Positions 49,640 through 58,768 of a DNA stretch of 64,000 bases are shown here, one piece after another (the first letter of the stretch is position 1; each line of letters starts with the position of its first letter). A program made the position numbers and the translations under genes. The stretch covers positions 558,001-622,000 of the forward strand of contig NZ_AP022610.1 of assembly GCF_010729665.1 (NCBI RefSeq), in the 5' to 3' direction. The notes below the pieces were generated by a model that saw only the letters and a list, made by a program, of their open reading frames with translations, had not been told where the DNA came from and ran no database searches. Origin of the DNA: Mycolicibacterium madagascariense. GTDB lineage: Bacteria; Actinomycetota; Actinomycetes; Mycobacteriales; Mycobacteriaceae.

Positions 49640-50620
49640 TCAGGTGAGCACGCGCGCGATCATGGGCGGTAACTGGTCGGCGACCACGGGGTAGGACAGC
49701 ACCGAGGTGAACGCCAGCGCGCCGGCGAGGTCCTTGCCCGTGAAGACGTTCTTGCCGTTCTTGGTCGACGCCAGCGCAGCGAACGTCGGATCGGCGATCA
49801 GGGCGGCCTGCTGCTCGTCGCTCTCGGTCTTCCAGACCACGACGTCCGCGCCGTCGAGCACCGAGGCCAGCTTGTCCTTGGGCACCTGCGCGCGGTCGTC
49901 CTTGACGTAGGAATCGATGCCGTCGGGGTCCTTGCAGCCCATCTGGGTGAGGAACTCCGTGCGCCATCCGGGCGGGGTCAGGTCGTACTGATCCTGGTAG
50001 GTCGTCGCGCTCAGGATCGCGACCCTCTTGTCCTTGAACGAGGACTGGTTCTTCCCGACGTCGGTGAACTTCGCGTCGACGGCGGCGACGAGCTTGGTCA
50101 TGTCGTCGGACTTGAACACCGCCTGGCCGATGGTGTTCGCCTGGTCCTTCCACGGCTCGAAGAACGCGTCCTGGCCCGACTGCGCGATGGTCGGGGCGAT
50201 GGCGGACAGCTTGGTGTAGGTGTCCTGATCGAGACCCGCGTTGATGGCGACGATGAGATCGGGTTTGAGCGCGGCGATCTGATCGACCTGGATGCCGTTG
50301 ACCTGGTTGAGCACGGCGGGTTGCGCGGTCCCGAGCTTGGGCAACGCCCACGGCCAGGTGCCGAAGGGTTCGGCGCCGAACCAGTCGGTGATCGCGATCG
50401 GGACGACGCCGAGAGCGAGCAGGTCGTCCTGCTCGGTGAACCCGGCGCTGACGACGCGCTTGGGCGCCGCCGGGATCTTGGTCTCGCCGAAGGCGTGGGT
50501 GATGGTGACGGAGCCGTCACTGGCAACTGCTCCCTGCTTCTGGGATCCGCAGGCCGCGGTGGCCAGGGCGAGTCCGGCGGTCATGGCGAGGAAACTCCGT
50601 CGGGACCAGTGTGATGGCAC
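49640..50620 (-). CDS. FecB-like ABC transporter substrate-binding lipoprotein (Rv0265c-like)
   Basis: 326-residue periplasmic-binding protein of the siderophore/heme type. The N-terminus has a twin-Arg signal (SRRSFLAMTAGL) and a lipobox ATAAC (Cys near 23), so it is probably Tat-exported and lipidated. The body contains PKRVVSAGFTEQDDLLALGVVPIAITDW and LKPDLIVAINAGL. Related proteins bind carboxymycobactin/exochelin or heme. GTG 50620 is chosen because it places the signal peptide at the N-terminus. No permease or ATPase gene is adjacent. Confidence 0.87.
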   Translation of the reverse strand: MPSHWSRRSFLAMTAGLALATAACGSQKQGAVASDGSVTITHAFGETKIPAAPKRVVSAGFTEQDDLLALGVVPIAITDWFGAEPFGTWPWALPKLGTAQPAVLNQVNGIQVDQIAALKPDLIVAINAGLDQDTYTKLSAIAPTIAQSGQDAFFEPWKDQANTIGQAVFKSDDMTKLVAAVDAKFTDVGKNQSSFKDKRVAILSATTYQDQYDLTPPGWRTEFLTQMGCKDPDGIDSYVKDDRAQVPKDKLASVLDGADVVVWKTESDEQQAALIADPTFAALASTKNGKNVFTGKDLAGALAFTSVLSYPVVADQLPPMIARVLT

Positions 50621-50751
50621 GCGCCGAGCGTAATCGCTGACCGACGTCGCGCCCACGCAATGCGGCGGGTCGGATTCGATCGCGGCAGCCGGGGTACCCA
50701 CATGCTTCGGCGAACGTCGCCGGATCGATCCTCACCGTGGAGGTGGCCGCC

Positions 50752-50982
50752 GTGCTACACAACGTCGTACTCATGGCTTCGGACAACGTTCAGGCGGCCG
50801 GGTTCATCCTCCGCGGGATCAAGGGCATCTTCGTCGCGATCGGCAGCGTCATCGCCGCGATCATCTGCGCGGTGATCGCCGGCACCAAGGGCCGCAGCGC
50901 GATCGGCTGGGGCATTCTCGGACTGTTCTTCAGCATCATCACGCTCATCGTCGTCATCGTGATTCCCAGCAAGAAGAGTTGA
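50752..50982 (+). CDS. small two-helix membrane protein
   Basis: 76 residues with two TM helices (IKGIFVAIGSVIAAIICAVIAGT and GWGILGLFFSIITLIVVIVIP) and a KKS tail. GTG 50752 is chosen since GGAGGT lies seven bases upstream; a GTG at 50737 overlaps that site. It resembles short bacterial membrane proteins of unknown function. A small secreted protein follows after 47 bp on the same strand. Confidence 0.65.
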   Translation: MLHNVVLMASDNVQAAGFILRGIKGIFVAIGSVIAAIICAVIAGTKGRSAIGWGILGLFFSIITLIVVIVIPSKKS

Positions 50983-51029
50983 CCCGCCCCCACGGGTGCA
51001 CACTGGAGGTGGCACCGAGGAGGCCGACG

Positions 51030-51281
51030 ATGCGACGACCATGGCGAGTGGTTCTATCGCTGTCCGTCGCCGTGCTCGGTGCCGTCGCCGGCCTCGTCGG
51101 GGCGCCCTCGGCGGCCGCCGCATGCAACGACTCCAGCGGCACCGTGGTGTGCGCGCAGGGCGACGTCCGCGGTACCCACGCGGCGCCCCCGAGTCGCGGC
51201 ACGCTGGGCTCCTACGGATCGTTCTGCTCCGGCACCGCGTGCTACCTCGACGGCGGACTCGGCGTGGTCCTCGGCCCGTGA
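51030..51281 (+). CDS. small secreted Cys-containing protein
   Basis: 83-residue protein with an Arg-led signal peptide (MRRPWRVVLSLSVAVLGAVAGLVGAPSAAAA) and a mature part of about 52 residues with four Cys, possibly two disulfides (ACNDSSGTVVCAQGD, FCSGTACYLDGG). A GAGGAGG lies about eight bases before the ATG. The mature part ends in Gly-rich LGVVLGP. I recognise no function. It is convergent with the LysE gene. Confidence 0.7.
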   Translation: MRRPWRVVLSLSVAVLGAVAGLVGAPSAAAACNDSSGTVVCAQGDVRGTHAAPPSRGTLGSYGSFCSGTACYLDGGLGVVLGP

Positions 51282-51294
51282 CGAGCGGGCCACG

Positions 51295-51894
51295 CTAGGA
51301 CACGGCGAGCGAGACGCCCAACCCGATCATCGTGCTCGCGATGACGGCGTCGAGCACGCGCCAGGTGAGCGGCGTCGCGAACAGTCCGGCCACGCGGCGG
51401 GCGCCGAACCCGAGGCCGGTGAACCACACCGCACTCGCCGTCACCGCGCCGATGCCGAAGAGCCAACGCCCGTCGCGGTGTTCGTTGGCGAGCGCCCCGA
51501 GCAGGACGACGGTGTCCAGGTAGACGTGCGGGTTGAGAAAGGTCAGGGCAGCACACGTCACCAAGACCTGGGTCAGTCTCGCGGGGCCATCGTCCGACGG
51601 GGTCAGCGTGGCCGGCCGCCACGCGCGTCGGGCGGCGAGCAGTCCGTAGCCGACGAGGAAGGCGGCACCCCCGAACCGGGCGACGGTCAGGGCCGCGGGG
51701 TGCGCGGTGACGAGCGCGCCGATGCCCGCGATCCCGGCCGCGATCAGCACGACGTCCGACACGGTGCAGACGGTCACCACCGCGAGGACGTGTTCGCCGC
51801 GGATGCCCTGACGCAGCACGAAGGCGTTCTGCGCGCCGATCGCGGCGATCAGCGTCAGGGAGGCCAGGAATCCGAGGACGACGGGGGAGTGCAC
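51295..51894 (-). CDS. LysE/ArgO family amino-acid exporter
   Basis: 199-residue exporter with about six TM helices and the family start [31 protein letters not shown]. LysE/ArgO proteins export lysine or arginine. The usual divergent LysG-type regulator is not present: upstream lies an alpha/beta-hydrolase gene on the same strand. Its control may therefore be in trans. Confidence 0.87.
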   Translation of the reverse strand: MHSPVVLGFLASLTLIAAIGAQNAFVLRQGIRGEHVLAVVTVCTVSDVVLIAAGIAGIGALVTAHPAALTVARFGGAAFLVGYGLLAARRAWRPATLTPSDDGPARLTQVLVTCAALTFLNPHVYLDTVVLLGALANEHRDGRWLFGIGAVTASAVWFTGLGFGARRVAGLFATPLTWRVLDAVIASTMIGLGVSLAVS

Positions 51895-51976
51895 GCCTCG
51901 ACGCTAGGGTCGGGGCTTGCTTCAGTACAGCTAAGGATTCTTCGGCGCCATTAGGTGAGCTAATACGGGGCCCTCG

Positions 51977-52678
51977 TCAGGCGAGGGCCAGTCTGATGAA
52001 TTCCGCGACGTCCTTCGGCTTCGCGATGAACGCGACGTGCGAGCCGTCGATTGCGTGCGTCGTCGCCTGCATCCGCTCGGCCATGAATCGTTCGGCGTCG
52101 GGGTGGATCGAGTTGTCGTGTTCTGAGACGAGGAACCAGCTGGGGATCGTCTTCCAGCCCGCCGCGGTCAACGTCTCGGTGTAGGCGGCGGCGCTGAGGA
52201 AGCGTTGCGTCGCTTCCATGACCGCGGAGGTGGTGTCATCGAGGTCGGCGCAGAACGTCTCGTGGAAGTCCTTCGCCACGTACACGTCGGGGCCGCCGGG
52301 CGCTCCCACCGCGTCGTAGGTGGTGAAGGCGATGTTCTTTCCCAGCAGGGTGCCCGGGAACGGCTCCTGCACGGTCTGGCAGCTCTCGCCGACGTCGAGT
52401 CCGAACGCCGCGAGGTAGACCAGGCCCACCACGTTGTCCAGGGCGGCGGAGGCCTGGGTGATGACCGCGCCGCCATAGGAGTGACCGACCAGGACGACCG
52501 GTCCGTCGATGGCCGCGACGAATTCCTTGAGGGTGTTGGCATCCGAGGTGAGACTGCGCAGGGGATTGGCGGGTGCGAAGACGGTATGACCCGAGGATCG
52601 CAGTTCGGTGATGACGCCCGCGTACCCGGAGGCGTCGGCGAAGGCACCGTGGACGAGGACGACGGTGGGGCCGGTCAT
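51977..52678 (-). CDS. alpha/beta hydrolase
   Basis: 233-residue serine hydrolase. It opens MTGPTVVLVHGAFADASGYAG (oxyanion-hole region), has the nucleophile elbow VGHSYGG (Ser near 92) and a C-terminal IDGSHVAFIAKP with the likely catalytic His. It resembles EstC/salicylate-esterase-like hydrolases; the substrate is unknown. A possible 45-codon frame lies 39 bp upstream on the same strand, and the AraC-type gene beyond is divergent. Confidence 0.85.
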   Translation of the reverse strand: MTGPTVVLVHGAFADASGYAGVITELRSSGHTVFAPANPLRSLTSDANTLKEFVAAIDGPVVLVGHSYGGAVITQASAALDNVVGLVYLAAFGLDVGESCQTVQEPFPGTLLGKNIAFTTYDAVGAPGGPDVYVAKDFHETFCADLDDTTSAVMEATQRFLSAAAYTETLTAAGWKTIPSWFLVSEHDNSIHPDAERFMAERMQATTHAIDGSHVAFIAKPKDVAEFIRLALA

Positions 52679-52984
52679 GATGAATCTCCCTGTGCTGGTT
52701 GATCTTCGGATGGTCGTCTACAGCTCGGCGATGTGGTTGCCGAAGTTCGAGTGGAGCTCGCCGCGGGTGTGGAGTCCGCGGGCGCAGAGTTCTGCGGAGC
52801 GGTCACGTACGGCGTCGGAGCGATGGGCGTCTGCCGGGGGCAGGGTCACGGACACCGCGACTATCTCCTGAGATCCCGGTAGCGTCTTGGACGAAACGAC
52901 CAGGAGTTGTACGAATCAGCCAACGAACGCGTACGGGGCCGGTAGCGGACTCGATCAACACCCACGGCAATCCGGAGACGGCGG
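52679..52984. other. 306-bp divergent region upstream of the AraC gene
   Basis: Contains one candidate short gene on the - strand (52718-52855, listed separately). The remainder (52856-52984) is more AT-rich than the surroundings and presumably holds divergent promoters for the AraC regulator and the hydrolase unit. No clear repeats were found. Confidence 0.5.
52718..52855 (-). CDS. possible 45-residue protein
   Basis: GTG 52855 to TAG 52718 gives 45 residues (MSVTLPPADAHRSDAVRDRS...), ending GNHIAEL. AGGAG stands about nine bases upstream of the GTG. The composition is balanced rather than the Arg/Pro-rich look of shadow frames. It could be a genuine small protein upstream of the alpha/beta hydrolase or the remnant of a longer gene. 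No homology recognised. Confidence 0.4.
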   Translation of the reverse strand: MSVTLPPADAHRSDAVRDRSAELCARGLHTRGELHSNFGNHIAEL

Positions 52985-53887
52985 ATGTCCCTCAGTGACA
53001 GTTACGGCGAGTCGTTTGGCCGGCGACTCAATGCCCGAGCACGTTCCTTCGCCACGCGGGCGCTCCCGAAGTCCACCATCGCGGTGACCGAACTGCGCTA
53101 CGACCATCCGGAGTTCGTGCTGTCGACGCCGCCCATCGAAGAGGATGCCTTCCTCCTCGCCGTGCACCTCGAACTGTTCGAGCGTTACGAATACTGGGAA
53201 GACGGCAAAGCGGCCCCAATCTCTACGCTGCACCCTGGCGACACCATCGTCTACGACGTGAAGCGCAAGCCCACCTTTCACTTGAACAGCGCGTTCCATT
53301 CCGTGCACTTCTACGTGCCGGTCAGCGCGCTCCACGCCATCGCCGACGAGGCCGAGGCTCCGCGGATCGACGAACTCCACTATCGGCCCGCCGTCAGCCA
53401 CGCGGACGCATTCCTCCGACACACTGCCGAAGCCCTGATTCCTCACTTCGCAGCGCCATCGCACCTCAACCAGCTCTTCATCGATCACTACATGCTCGCC
53501 GTCGGTCATCACGTCGCCTCGACCTACGGTGCACTGGCCCCCCGTTCCCGGCCCAAGGTCGCTGGTCTGACGTCGCGGCAGGAAAGATGGGCCAAAGAGC
53601 TCATGTCAGAAGACCTTTCAGGTAAGCTGCGGCTCGCGGACCTCGCACGTGAATGCGGCCTGTCCACGTCTCAGTTCAGCAGGGCCTTCCGACGCACCGT
53701 AGGTGAGAGCCCACACCAATGGCTGATCCGGCAGCGCATCGAACGCGCAAAGACTCTTCTCCGGGAGAGCGAGGCGTCACTAGCCGAGATTGCACTCGGG
53801 TGCGGCTATTGCGACCAAAGCCATTTCACGCGCAGCTTCACCGCGTGGACCGGGATCAGTCCGGGCCGATGGCGCCGAGTCCAATGA
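52985..53887 (+). CDS. AraC family transcriptional regulator
   Basis: 300 residues: a cupin-like N-terminal sensing domain (about 1-185) and a C-terminal AraC/XylS double HTH (about 200-300), with LRLADLARECGLSTSQFSRAFRRTVGESPHQWLIRQRIERAKTLL and EIALGCGYCDQSHFTRSFTAWTGISPGRWRR. It is divergent from the alpha/beta-hydrolase unit and upstream of the nitronate monooxygenase, so either could be its target. The gene is less GC-rich than its neighbours, suggesting acquisition. Confidence 0.87.
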   Translation: MSLSDSYGESFGRRLNARARSFATRALPKSTIAVTELRYDHPEFVLSTPPIEEDAFLLAVHLELFERYEYWEDGKAAPISTLHPGDTIVYDVKRKPTFHLNSAFHSVHFYVPVSALHAIADEAEAPRIDELHYRPAVSHADAFLRHTAEALIPHFAAPSHLNQLFIDHYMLAVGHHVASTYGALAPRSRPKVAGLTSRQERWAKELMSEDLSGKLRLADLARECGLSTSQFSRAFRRTVGESPHQWLIRQRIERAKTLLRESEASLAEIALGCGYCDQSHFTRSFTAWTGISPGRWRRVQ

Positions 53888-53953
53888 GAGATGCCGCTGT
53901 TGCCAACGACATTCGCGGCCCCCGAGTCGTGAATGACCCCGCGAGGAGAAGGC

Positions 53954-54868
53954 GTGCCCAACCGCATTCAGGCCCTGTTCGGCATCGACTATCCGGTCGT
54001 TCAAGCGCCGATGACCTACATCGCGCGGGCCCACCTCGCCGCCGCCGTGTCCGAAGCCGGCGGCCTCGGCATGATCGAGACCCTCACCGATCAGGGCCGA
54101 GCCGATCTGGTTGGCGTGCGTGAACTCACCGACAAGCCCGTCGCGGCGAACCTGATGATTCAAGGGTGGAAGAAGGACCCGTCGATCGTCGACACCCTGG
54201 CGGAGGCCGGGGTGCGCCACGTCTTCACCTCGGCCGGCGATCCGGCATTGTTCACCGGGCGCCTGCACGACGCCGGCATGACCGTCGTGCACGTCGTCGG
54301 GTCACTTCGGGCGGCGATGAAGGCCGTCGACGCCGGCGTCGATGCACTCGTGGTCGAAGGGGTCGAGGGCGGAGGGTTCAAGTCGGCCCTGAGCGCGTCG
54401 ACGATGGTGCTGCTCCCGCTCGTCGCGGGATCGGTGCACCTGCCGATCATCGCGGCCGGCGGCATGTGCGATGCCCGCTCGGCGGCGGCGGCGGTCGTCC
54501 TCGGAGCGGAGGGGGTACAGATGGGCACCCGAATGCTGGCGAGTCGAGAAGCCCGCGTGCATGACAACGTCAAGGACGCGATCGTCGCGGCATGCGACAC
54601 CGACACGGTGCTTCTCGAGCTGCCGGGCAACCCGACGATGCGGGTTCTGCGCGTCGGGTTGGCTGCCGACGTCGCGGCGCACGAGTCTGGGGCGCGGCTC
54701 CTTGGCAGGATCACCGACCTGTACTTCGGCGGCGACATGACGGCCAGTGTCGCCAACACCGGTCAGGTGTCGTCACGGATCGATGAGCTGTTGCCGGTCG
54801 CCGACATCGTTCGCGAGACGTGGAGCGGCATCGAGGCTGCGCTCGACGTGGCGCGCACTCACGTCTAA
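53954..54868 (+). CDS. nitronate monooxygenase family protein
   Basis: 304-residue FMN TIM-barrel enzyme (2-nitropropane dioxygenase class). Signs are FGIDYPVVQAPMTYIA, AVSEAGGLGMIE, VEGVEGGG, LPIIAAGGMCDARSAAAAVVLGAEGVQMGTRMLASREA. It oxidises nitronates with O2, detoxifying nitro compounds. GTG 53954 is chosen with AGGAG five bases upstream. The catalytic His position should be checked before assigning substrate. It is convergent with the PII gene. Confidence 0.85.
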   Translation: MPNRIQALFGIDYPVVQAPMTYIARAHLAAAVSEAGGLGMIETLTDQGRADLVGVRELTDKPVAANLMIQGWKKDPSIVDTLAEAGVRHVFTSAGDPALFTGRLHDAGMTVVHVVGSLRAAMKAVDAGVDALVVEGVEGGGFKSALSASTMVLLPLVAGSVHLPIIAAGGMCDARSAAAAVVLGAEGVQMGTRMLASREARVHDNVKDAIVAACDTDTVLLELPGNPTMRVLRVGLAADVAAHESGARLLGRITDLYFGGDMTASVANTGQVSSRIDELLPVADIVRETWSGIEAALDVARTHV

Positions 54869-54901
54869 CGCGCTGGGTAGCATGCGCCGCGGCCACCCGT
54901 C

Positions 54902-55243
<342 letters not shown>

Positions 55244-56647
55244 TCACGCCTTTGCGCTTTCGGTCACCACCCGGCCGCCGATGAGCGACTCCTCCGGGTA
55301 GGCCTCTTCCTGGTGCACGGCGATGTCGCCTTCTTCTTGAACCTCGTCGGACACACGGAGTTTCATGAACAGGCCGAGGAACTTGAGGATCGCGATGGTG
55401 ATCAGCGCGTCCCACACGATGATCGTCAGGGCAGCGCAGAGCTGCACGAGGATCTGCGCGGGGTGGTGACCCCACAGCCATCCGGACGCGGTGACGTCGC
55501 TGACGTCCTTGCCGTTGCCGAGATAGATGACGACGTTCGGGTCGGCGAGCACACCCACCAGCAGTCCGCCGACCAACCCGGCCACACCGTGGGTGTGGAC
55601 CACGCCGAGGGTGTCGTCGACCTTGCTGAACAGTCGGGTCCGGCCGAGCCAGTTCCATGACATCCACACCAGCGAGGACGCCACCACGCCGATGATCATC
55701 GCGCCAAAGGTGTTGACGTAGCCCGCCGCCGGCGTGATCCCGACCAGACCGACGATCATGCCGTTGACCGCGCCGAGGAAGGTGGGCTTGCGTTCCCGAC
55801 TGGCGAAGATGTCCCAGATCACCCACGTCAGCAGCGCGACCGCGGTGGCCACGTTGGTGTTCAGTACCGCGAGCGAGGCGTTGGCGCCCGAGAAGTAGGG
55901 GTCACCGCCGTTGAAGCCGTTCCAGCCCAACCACAGCACGCCCGCCCCGACCGCAGCCATCGGCAGGTTGTTGGGCACCGCGCGCTCGCGGTCACGGGCC
56001 AGTCGCGGGCCGATCACCCAGGCTGCGACGAAACCCGTTGTGCCCGCTGCCAAGTGGATGACGTACCCGCCGGAGTAATCGAGAACGCCGGTGCTGAACA
56101 GGCTGCTGACCCCGGTGTGCGCCTGCGCCCAGAACCCACCTCCCCAGACCAGGAAGGCGTTCACGCAGTAGGCGAACGTCGACCACAACGGCACGAAGAT
56201 CAGCCACACCTTGAAGTTGATGCGGCCGATGACACTGCCCAGGAAGAGCAGCGGGGTGATCGCGGCGAAGACGAATTGGAAGTAGGCCAAGGTACTTTCG
56301 GAGAACTTGAAGCTGGGCATCGCTCCGTCGAGCAGTGGGATCACCGCTTGGTGCTGATTGTCGGTGCCCACGATCGACCGTGGCTTGCCCACCGCGGATT
56401 GCAGGATGCCCGGGCCCAGCTTGAGCGGATCGCCGAAGCCCATCTTGAAACCCCACAGCACCCACACCACCAGCACGAGGGAGAATCCGGTGAACGCCAT
56501 CAACATGGTGTTGACCGCCCACTTCTTCTGCACGAGACCGGCGTACAGCACGGCGATGCCCGGCAGGCTCATCAGTCCGACCAGCGTGGCCGCCACCATC
56601 TGCCAGGCGTTGTCACCGGGGCTGAGCCAGTCGGGATACGGATTCAT
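55244..56647 (-). CDS. amt: ammonium transporter
   Basis: 467-residue Amt/Rh channel with about 11 TM helices. The conserved GGYVIHLAAGTTGFVAAWVIGPR segment holds the first pore His region, and VHTHGVAGLVGGLLVGVLAD holds the second. It imports ammonium under nitrogen limitation. ATG 56647 (MNPYPDWLSPGDNAWQM) is used. It is co-transcribed with the PII gene, and a possible GlnR-type site lies about 85 bp upstream. Confidence 0.92.
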   Translation of the reverse strand: MNPYPDWLSPGDNAWQMVAATLVGLMSLPGIAVLYAGLVQKKWAVNTMLMAFTGFSLVLVVWVLWGFKMGFGDPLKLGPGILQSAVGKPRSIVGTDNQHQAVIPLLDGAMPSFKFSESTLAYFQFVFAAITPLLFLGSVIGRINFKVWLIFVPLWSTFAYCVNAFLVWGGGFWAQAHTGVSSLFSTGVLDYSGGYVIHLAAGTTGFVAAWVIGPRLARDRERAVPNNLPMAAVGAGVLWLGWNGFNGGDPYFSGANASLAVLNTNVATAVALLTWVIWDIFASRERKPTFLGAVNGMIVGLVGITPAAGYVNTFGAMIIGVVASSLVWMSWNWLGRTRLFSKVDDTLGVVHTHGVAGLVGGLLVGVLADPNVVIYLGNGKDVSDVTASGWLWGHHPAQILVQLCAALTIIVWDALITIAILKFLGLFMKLRVSDEVQEEGDIAVHQEEAYPEESLIGGRVVTESAKA

Positions 56648-56995
56648 AGCGGGCCCCTTTGGTCGCCGAAGGACGGAAACGAATGGCCCAAGTAATTACG
56701 CTCGCCGCGTTTCGCGCGTATTAGTCAGCGTTAAGTTCTTGTTTCCCAATCAAATACGAGCGATCGCACGGTGGAACGGCAGCATACCAACGGCGAGTTA
56801 CCAGCCGTCCCGCACCCGACTCCAAGCCGGGGGTTGGCCGCCGGTTCGAGCGTACCGATGCCTACCGTTGCTATCGGACGTGGGGGTGACACCGCACGCC
56901 GCTCTCAAGACGCCACCCGACTGCGGACCGTCATCATTCGTTGACGACCGGGGTTTCGCCGACGACGCCAACCCGTCGAACCGTCGAGTGACCGA
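56648..56995. other. 348-bp region upstream of amt without a clear gene
   Basis: Holds the presumed amt promoter (AT-richer stretch 56690-56760) and the 3' side of the small membrane-protein gene. No ORF with convincing composition or ribosome-binding site is seen between 56760 and 56995. Confidence 0.5.
56730..56745 (-). promoter_or_regulatory. possible GlnR box upstream of amt
   Basis: On the - strand the sequence reads GAAAC-N6-TTAAC (GTTAAGTTCTTGTTTC on the +). This resembles the actinobacterial GlnR pattern of two NNAAC/GTNAC half-sites with six bases between. It lies 83-98 bp upstream of the amt start, a plausible activator distance. The match is approximate. Confidence 0.4.
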
Positions 56996-57391
56996 TCACG
57001 ACTCCGGCGCGATGCCGGCGCGCCGACACTGCACCTGTACCGCCCGCGCATGAACGTCGCCGTGGGCGTAGGCGGCCTGACACCAGTCGTGCGCAGCCCG
57101 TCCGCACGCATGCTCCACCCCGCCGCCCATCGAACTGGCCATCGCCACCGTCACGCAGTTCTCCGCTGGGCGTTGCGAATTCGACCGACCACCGAAGATC
57201 GCCCAGACGACTGCGGCCACCGCGAAGACGGTCACGATGACCGTCGCGGCGATCAACACGCCGCGCCGCTCGCCGGCCGTCAGAGGTCCGGTCGGCGGAG
57301 TCTTGCCCTGGGTGGCCGTCGACGGCTCCTTCGTTCGATCAGCGCGATGGGTCGATAGTAGGCATCTCTCGACCAGCAGCTCCCGCCCCAC
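56996..57391 (-). CDS. small single-TM protein with Cys-rich extracytoplasmic part
   Basis: Up to 131 residues: a short cytoplasmic part, one TM helix (RGVLIAATVIVTVFAVAAVVWAIFGG) and a mature region of about 60 residues with four Cys (ENCVTVAM, EHACGRAAHDWC, VQCRRAG). GTG 57391 is the only canonical start. An ACG codon at 57319 stands six bases after a perfect AAGGAG and would give a cleaner MATQGKTPPTG start (107 aa). Function unknown. It is divergent from the Pro-rich secreted gene. Confidence 0.6.
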   Translation of the reverse strand: MGRELLVERCLLSTHRADRTKEPSTATQGKTPPTGPLTAGERRGVLIAATVIVTVFAVAAVVWAIFGGRSNSQRPAENCVTVAMASSMGGGVEHACGRAAHDWCQAAYAHGDVHARAVQVQCRRAGIAPES

Positions 57392-57491
57392 CGATCAATA
57401 GCGCACGCTGAGGCGCTGCACAGCTGGCGCCGAAGATCGTCGGCCAAGATCGAGTCATCAGAGTCCGAACCGATCAGGAAGGGATCAAGAC

Positions 57492-57785
57492 ATGAGCGCG
57501 AGGAAGCTGATCGCAAGCATCGCCATCGCCGGCGGCCTGGCCGCAGGCGGGCTCGGGCTGAGTGCGGCCACGGCAAGCGCCGCACCTGGCATGGCACCGG
57601 TTCCCGCGGATTGGGGACATCCGCCGCCACCGCCACCTCCTCCCGGACCCGGCTGGGGTGGCCCCGGACCCGTTGGGTGGGCACCGCCTCCGCCGCCTCC
57701 GCCGCCTGGCGGACCCATTCCGGGCGGGTGGAACGGCGGCTGGGAGCCCAACGGCGGCCTTTGCCTCGGTCCGTTCTGCATCTAG
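57492..57785 (+). CDS. small secreted Pro/Gly/Trp-rich protein
   Basis: 97 residues: a signal peptide (MSARKLIASIAIAGGLAAGGLGLSAATASA) and a mature part dominated by poly-Pro runs with WGG/GWG spacers, ending CLGPFC with two Cys. Proteins of this look are common secreted products of mycobacteria, with no known activity. GGAAGGGAT lies about ten bases before the ATG. Confidence 0.7.
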   Translation: MSARKLIASIAIAGGLAAGGLGLSAATASAAPGMAPVPADWGHPPPPPPPPGPGWGGPGPVGWAPPPPPPPPGGPIPGGWNGGWEPNGGLCLGPFCI

Positions 57786-57815
57786 CTGGACGAGGGCTGT
57801 CGCACGCCTCGACCG

Positions 57816-58544
57816 TCACCCTTGACGGGCTGCCGTACCGGTCGGCCCGTTGATGGTGTCGATCACCCGGGCGGCAATCTGCCGCAACGGTGTGTTGAGG
57901 TCTTGCGACAGCTTTCGCAGCATGTCGAATGCGGCGACGGCGTCGAGCTGAAACCGTTCCATGATGATGCCCTTGGCCTGGGCGATGCGATCGCGGCTGG
58001 CCAGCGCCGAGGTGAACTGGCCGTGAGCGTCCCGCGCGGTGAGCGCGGTCGCGGCGTGGGTGGCCAGCATCGCGGCCACGCTCTGACCGGCTGCGGGGAA
58101 CGCCGACGGGGTCGCGGCGAACAGGTTCAGCGCCCCGGCGCCGCCGCCGGGGTGGGTGTAGAGCTGGCAGGCCAGCATGCTGAGCACGCCGCGATCGACC
58201 GCAGCGGCGGCGAACTGCGGGAAGCGCGGCTCGTCACGCAGGTCGGAACAGACGACGATGGGGTCCTCGGTGGCGGCTTGGACGCACGGCCCCTCGCCGA
58301 AGGCGATCTGGAGTCGGTCGAGTTCGGTGGCGACCTCGTCCGACGGTGCCACCGAGCGAAAGCCGTGTTCGTCGACCAACAGCACGCTGGCATGGGCCAC
58401 CCGGTCGATCAGATCCGTCGCGACCTGCACCACCGCACCGAGCGTGTCGTCGAGGTCGTGTTCGCCCCCGCGGGGGAACGCCTTCGCCAACTCCACCATC
58501 ATGTCGACGAGTTGGTCGCTCGCGTCGTCCTCATTCGCCGCCAT
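57816..58544 (-). CDS. GAF-ANTAR domain transcription antitermination regulator
   Basis: 242 residues. An N-terminal GAF sensor domain (about 25-165, with ASVLLVDEHGFRSVAPSDE and FGEGPCVQAA) is followed by a C-terminal ANTAR RNA-binding domain (about 180-235: IAQAKGIIMERFQLDAVAAFDMLRKLSQDLN). ANTAR proteins bind paired hexaloop RNA hairpins and prevent termination. ATG 58544 gives the usual start before the GAF domain. Its RNA targets are not visible nearby. Confidence 0.88.
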   Translation of the reverse strand: MAANEDDASDQLVDMMVELAKAFPRGGEHDLDDTLGAVVQVATDLIDRVAHASVLLVDEHGFRSVAPSDEVATELDRLQIAFGEGPCVQAATEDPIVVCSDLRDEPRFPQFAAAAVDRGVLSMLACQLYTHPGGGAGALNLFAATPSAFPAAGQSVAAMLATHAATALTARDAHGQFTSALASRDRIAQAKGIIMERFQLDAVAAFDMLRKLSQDLNTPLRQIAARVIDTINGPTGTAARQG

Positions 58545-58768
58545 GGCACCCGCTCCCAGACTGGGCGGGCTCAGCGCTCGAGGCCGCATGCGCGCCGACG
58601 AACGTCGACGCAACGAAGTATGGCACGGGCGGGCCCCGAGAGGTGCCGATCGGACAGCCCCGATACCGGCCACCCCATGGCAGCGGTGACCGGTTTCATC
58701 CCGCGGGTCGACGCCTCACCCGCCTCGGCAACCAGAGCCGTTGCCTCGCAACGAATTTCGCGGCTAGG

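Noticed and set aside
53933..53953. ATG 53933 as start of the nitronate monooxygenase
   Set aside because: The AGGAG at 53944-53948 lies inside that extension and points to GTG 53954.
57625..57720. CCG/CCT-rich stretch as a regulatory repeat
   Set aside because: It is explained by the poly-Pro coding part of the secreted protein at 57492-57785.
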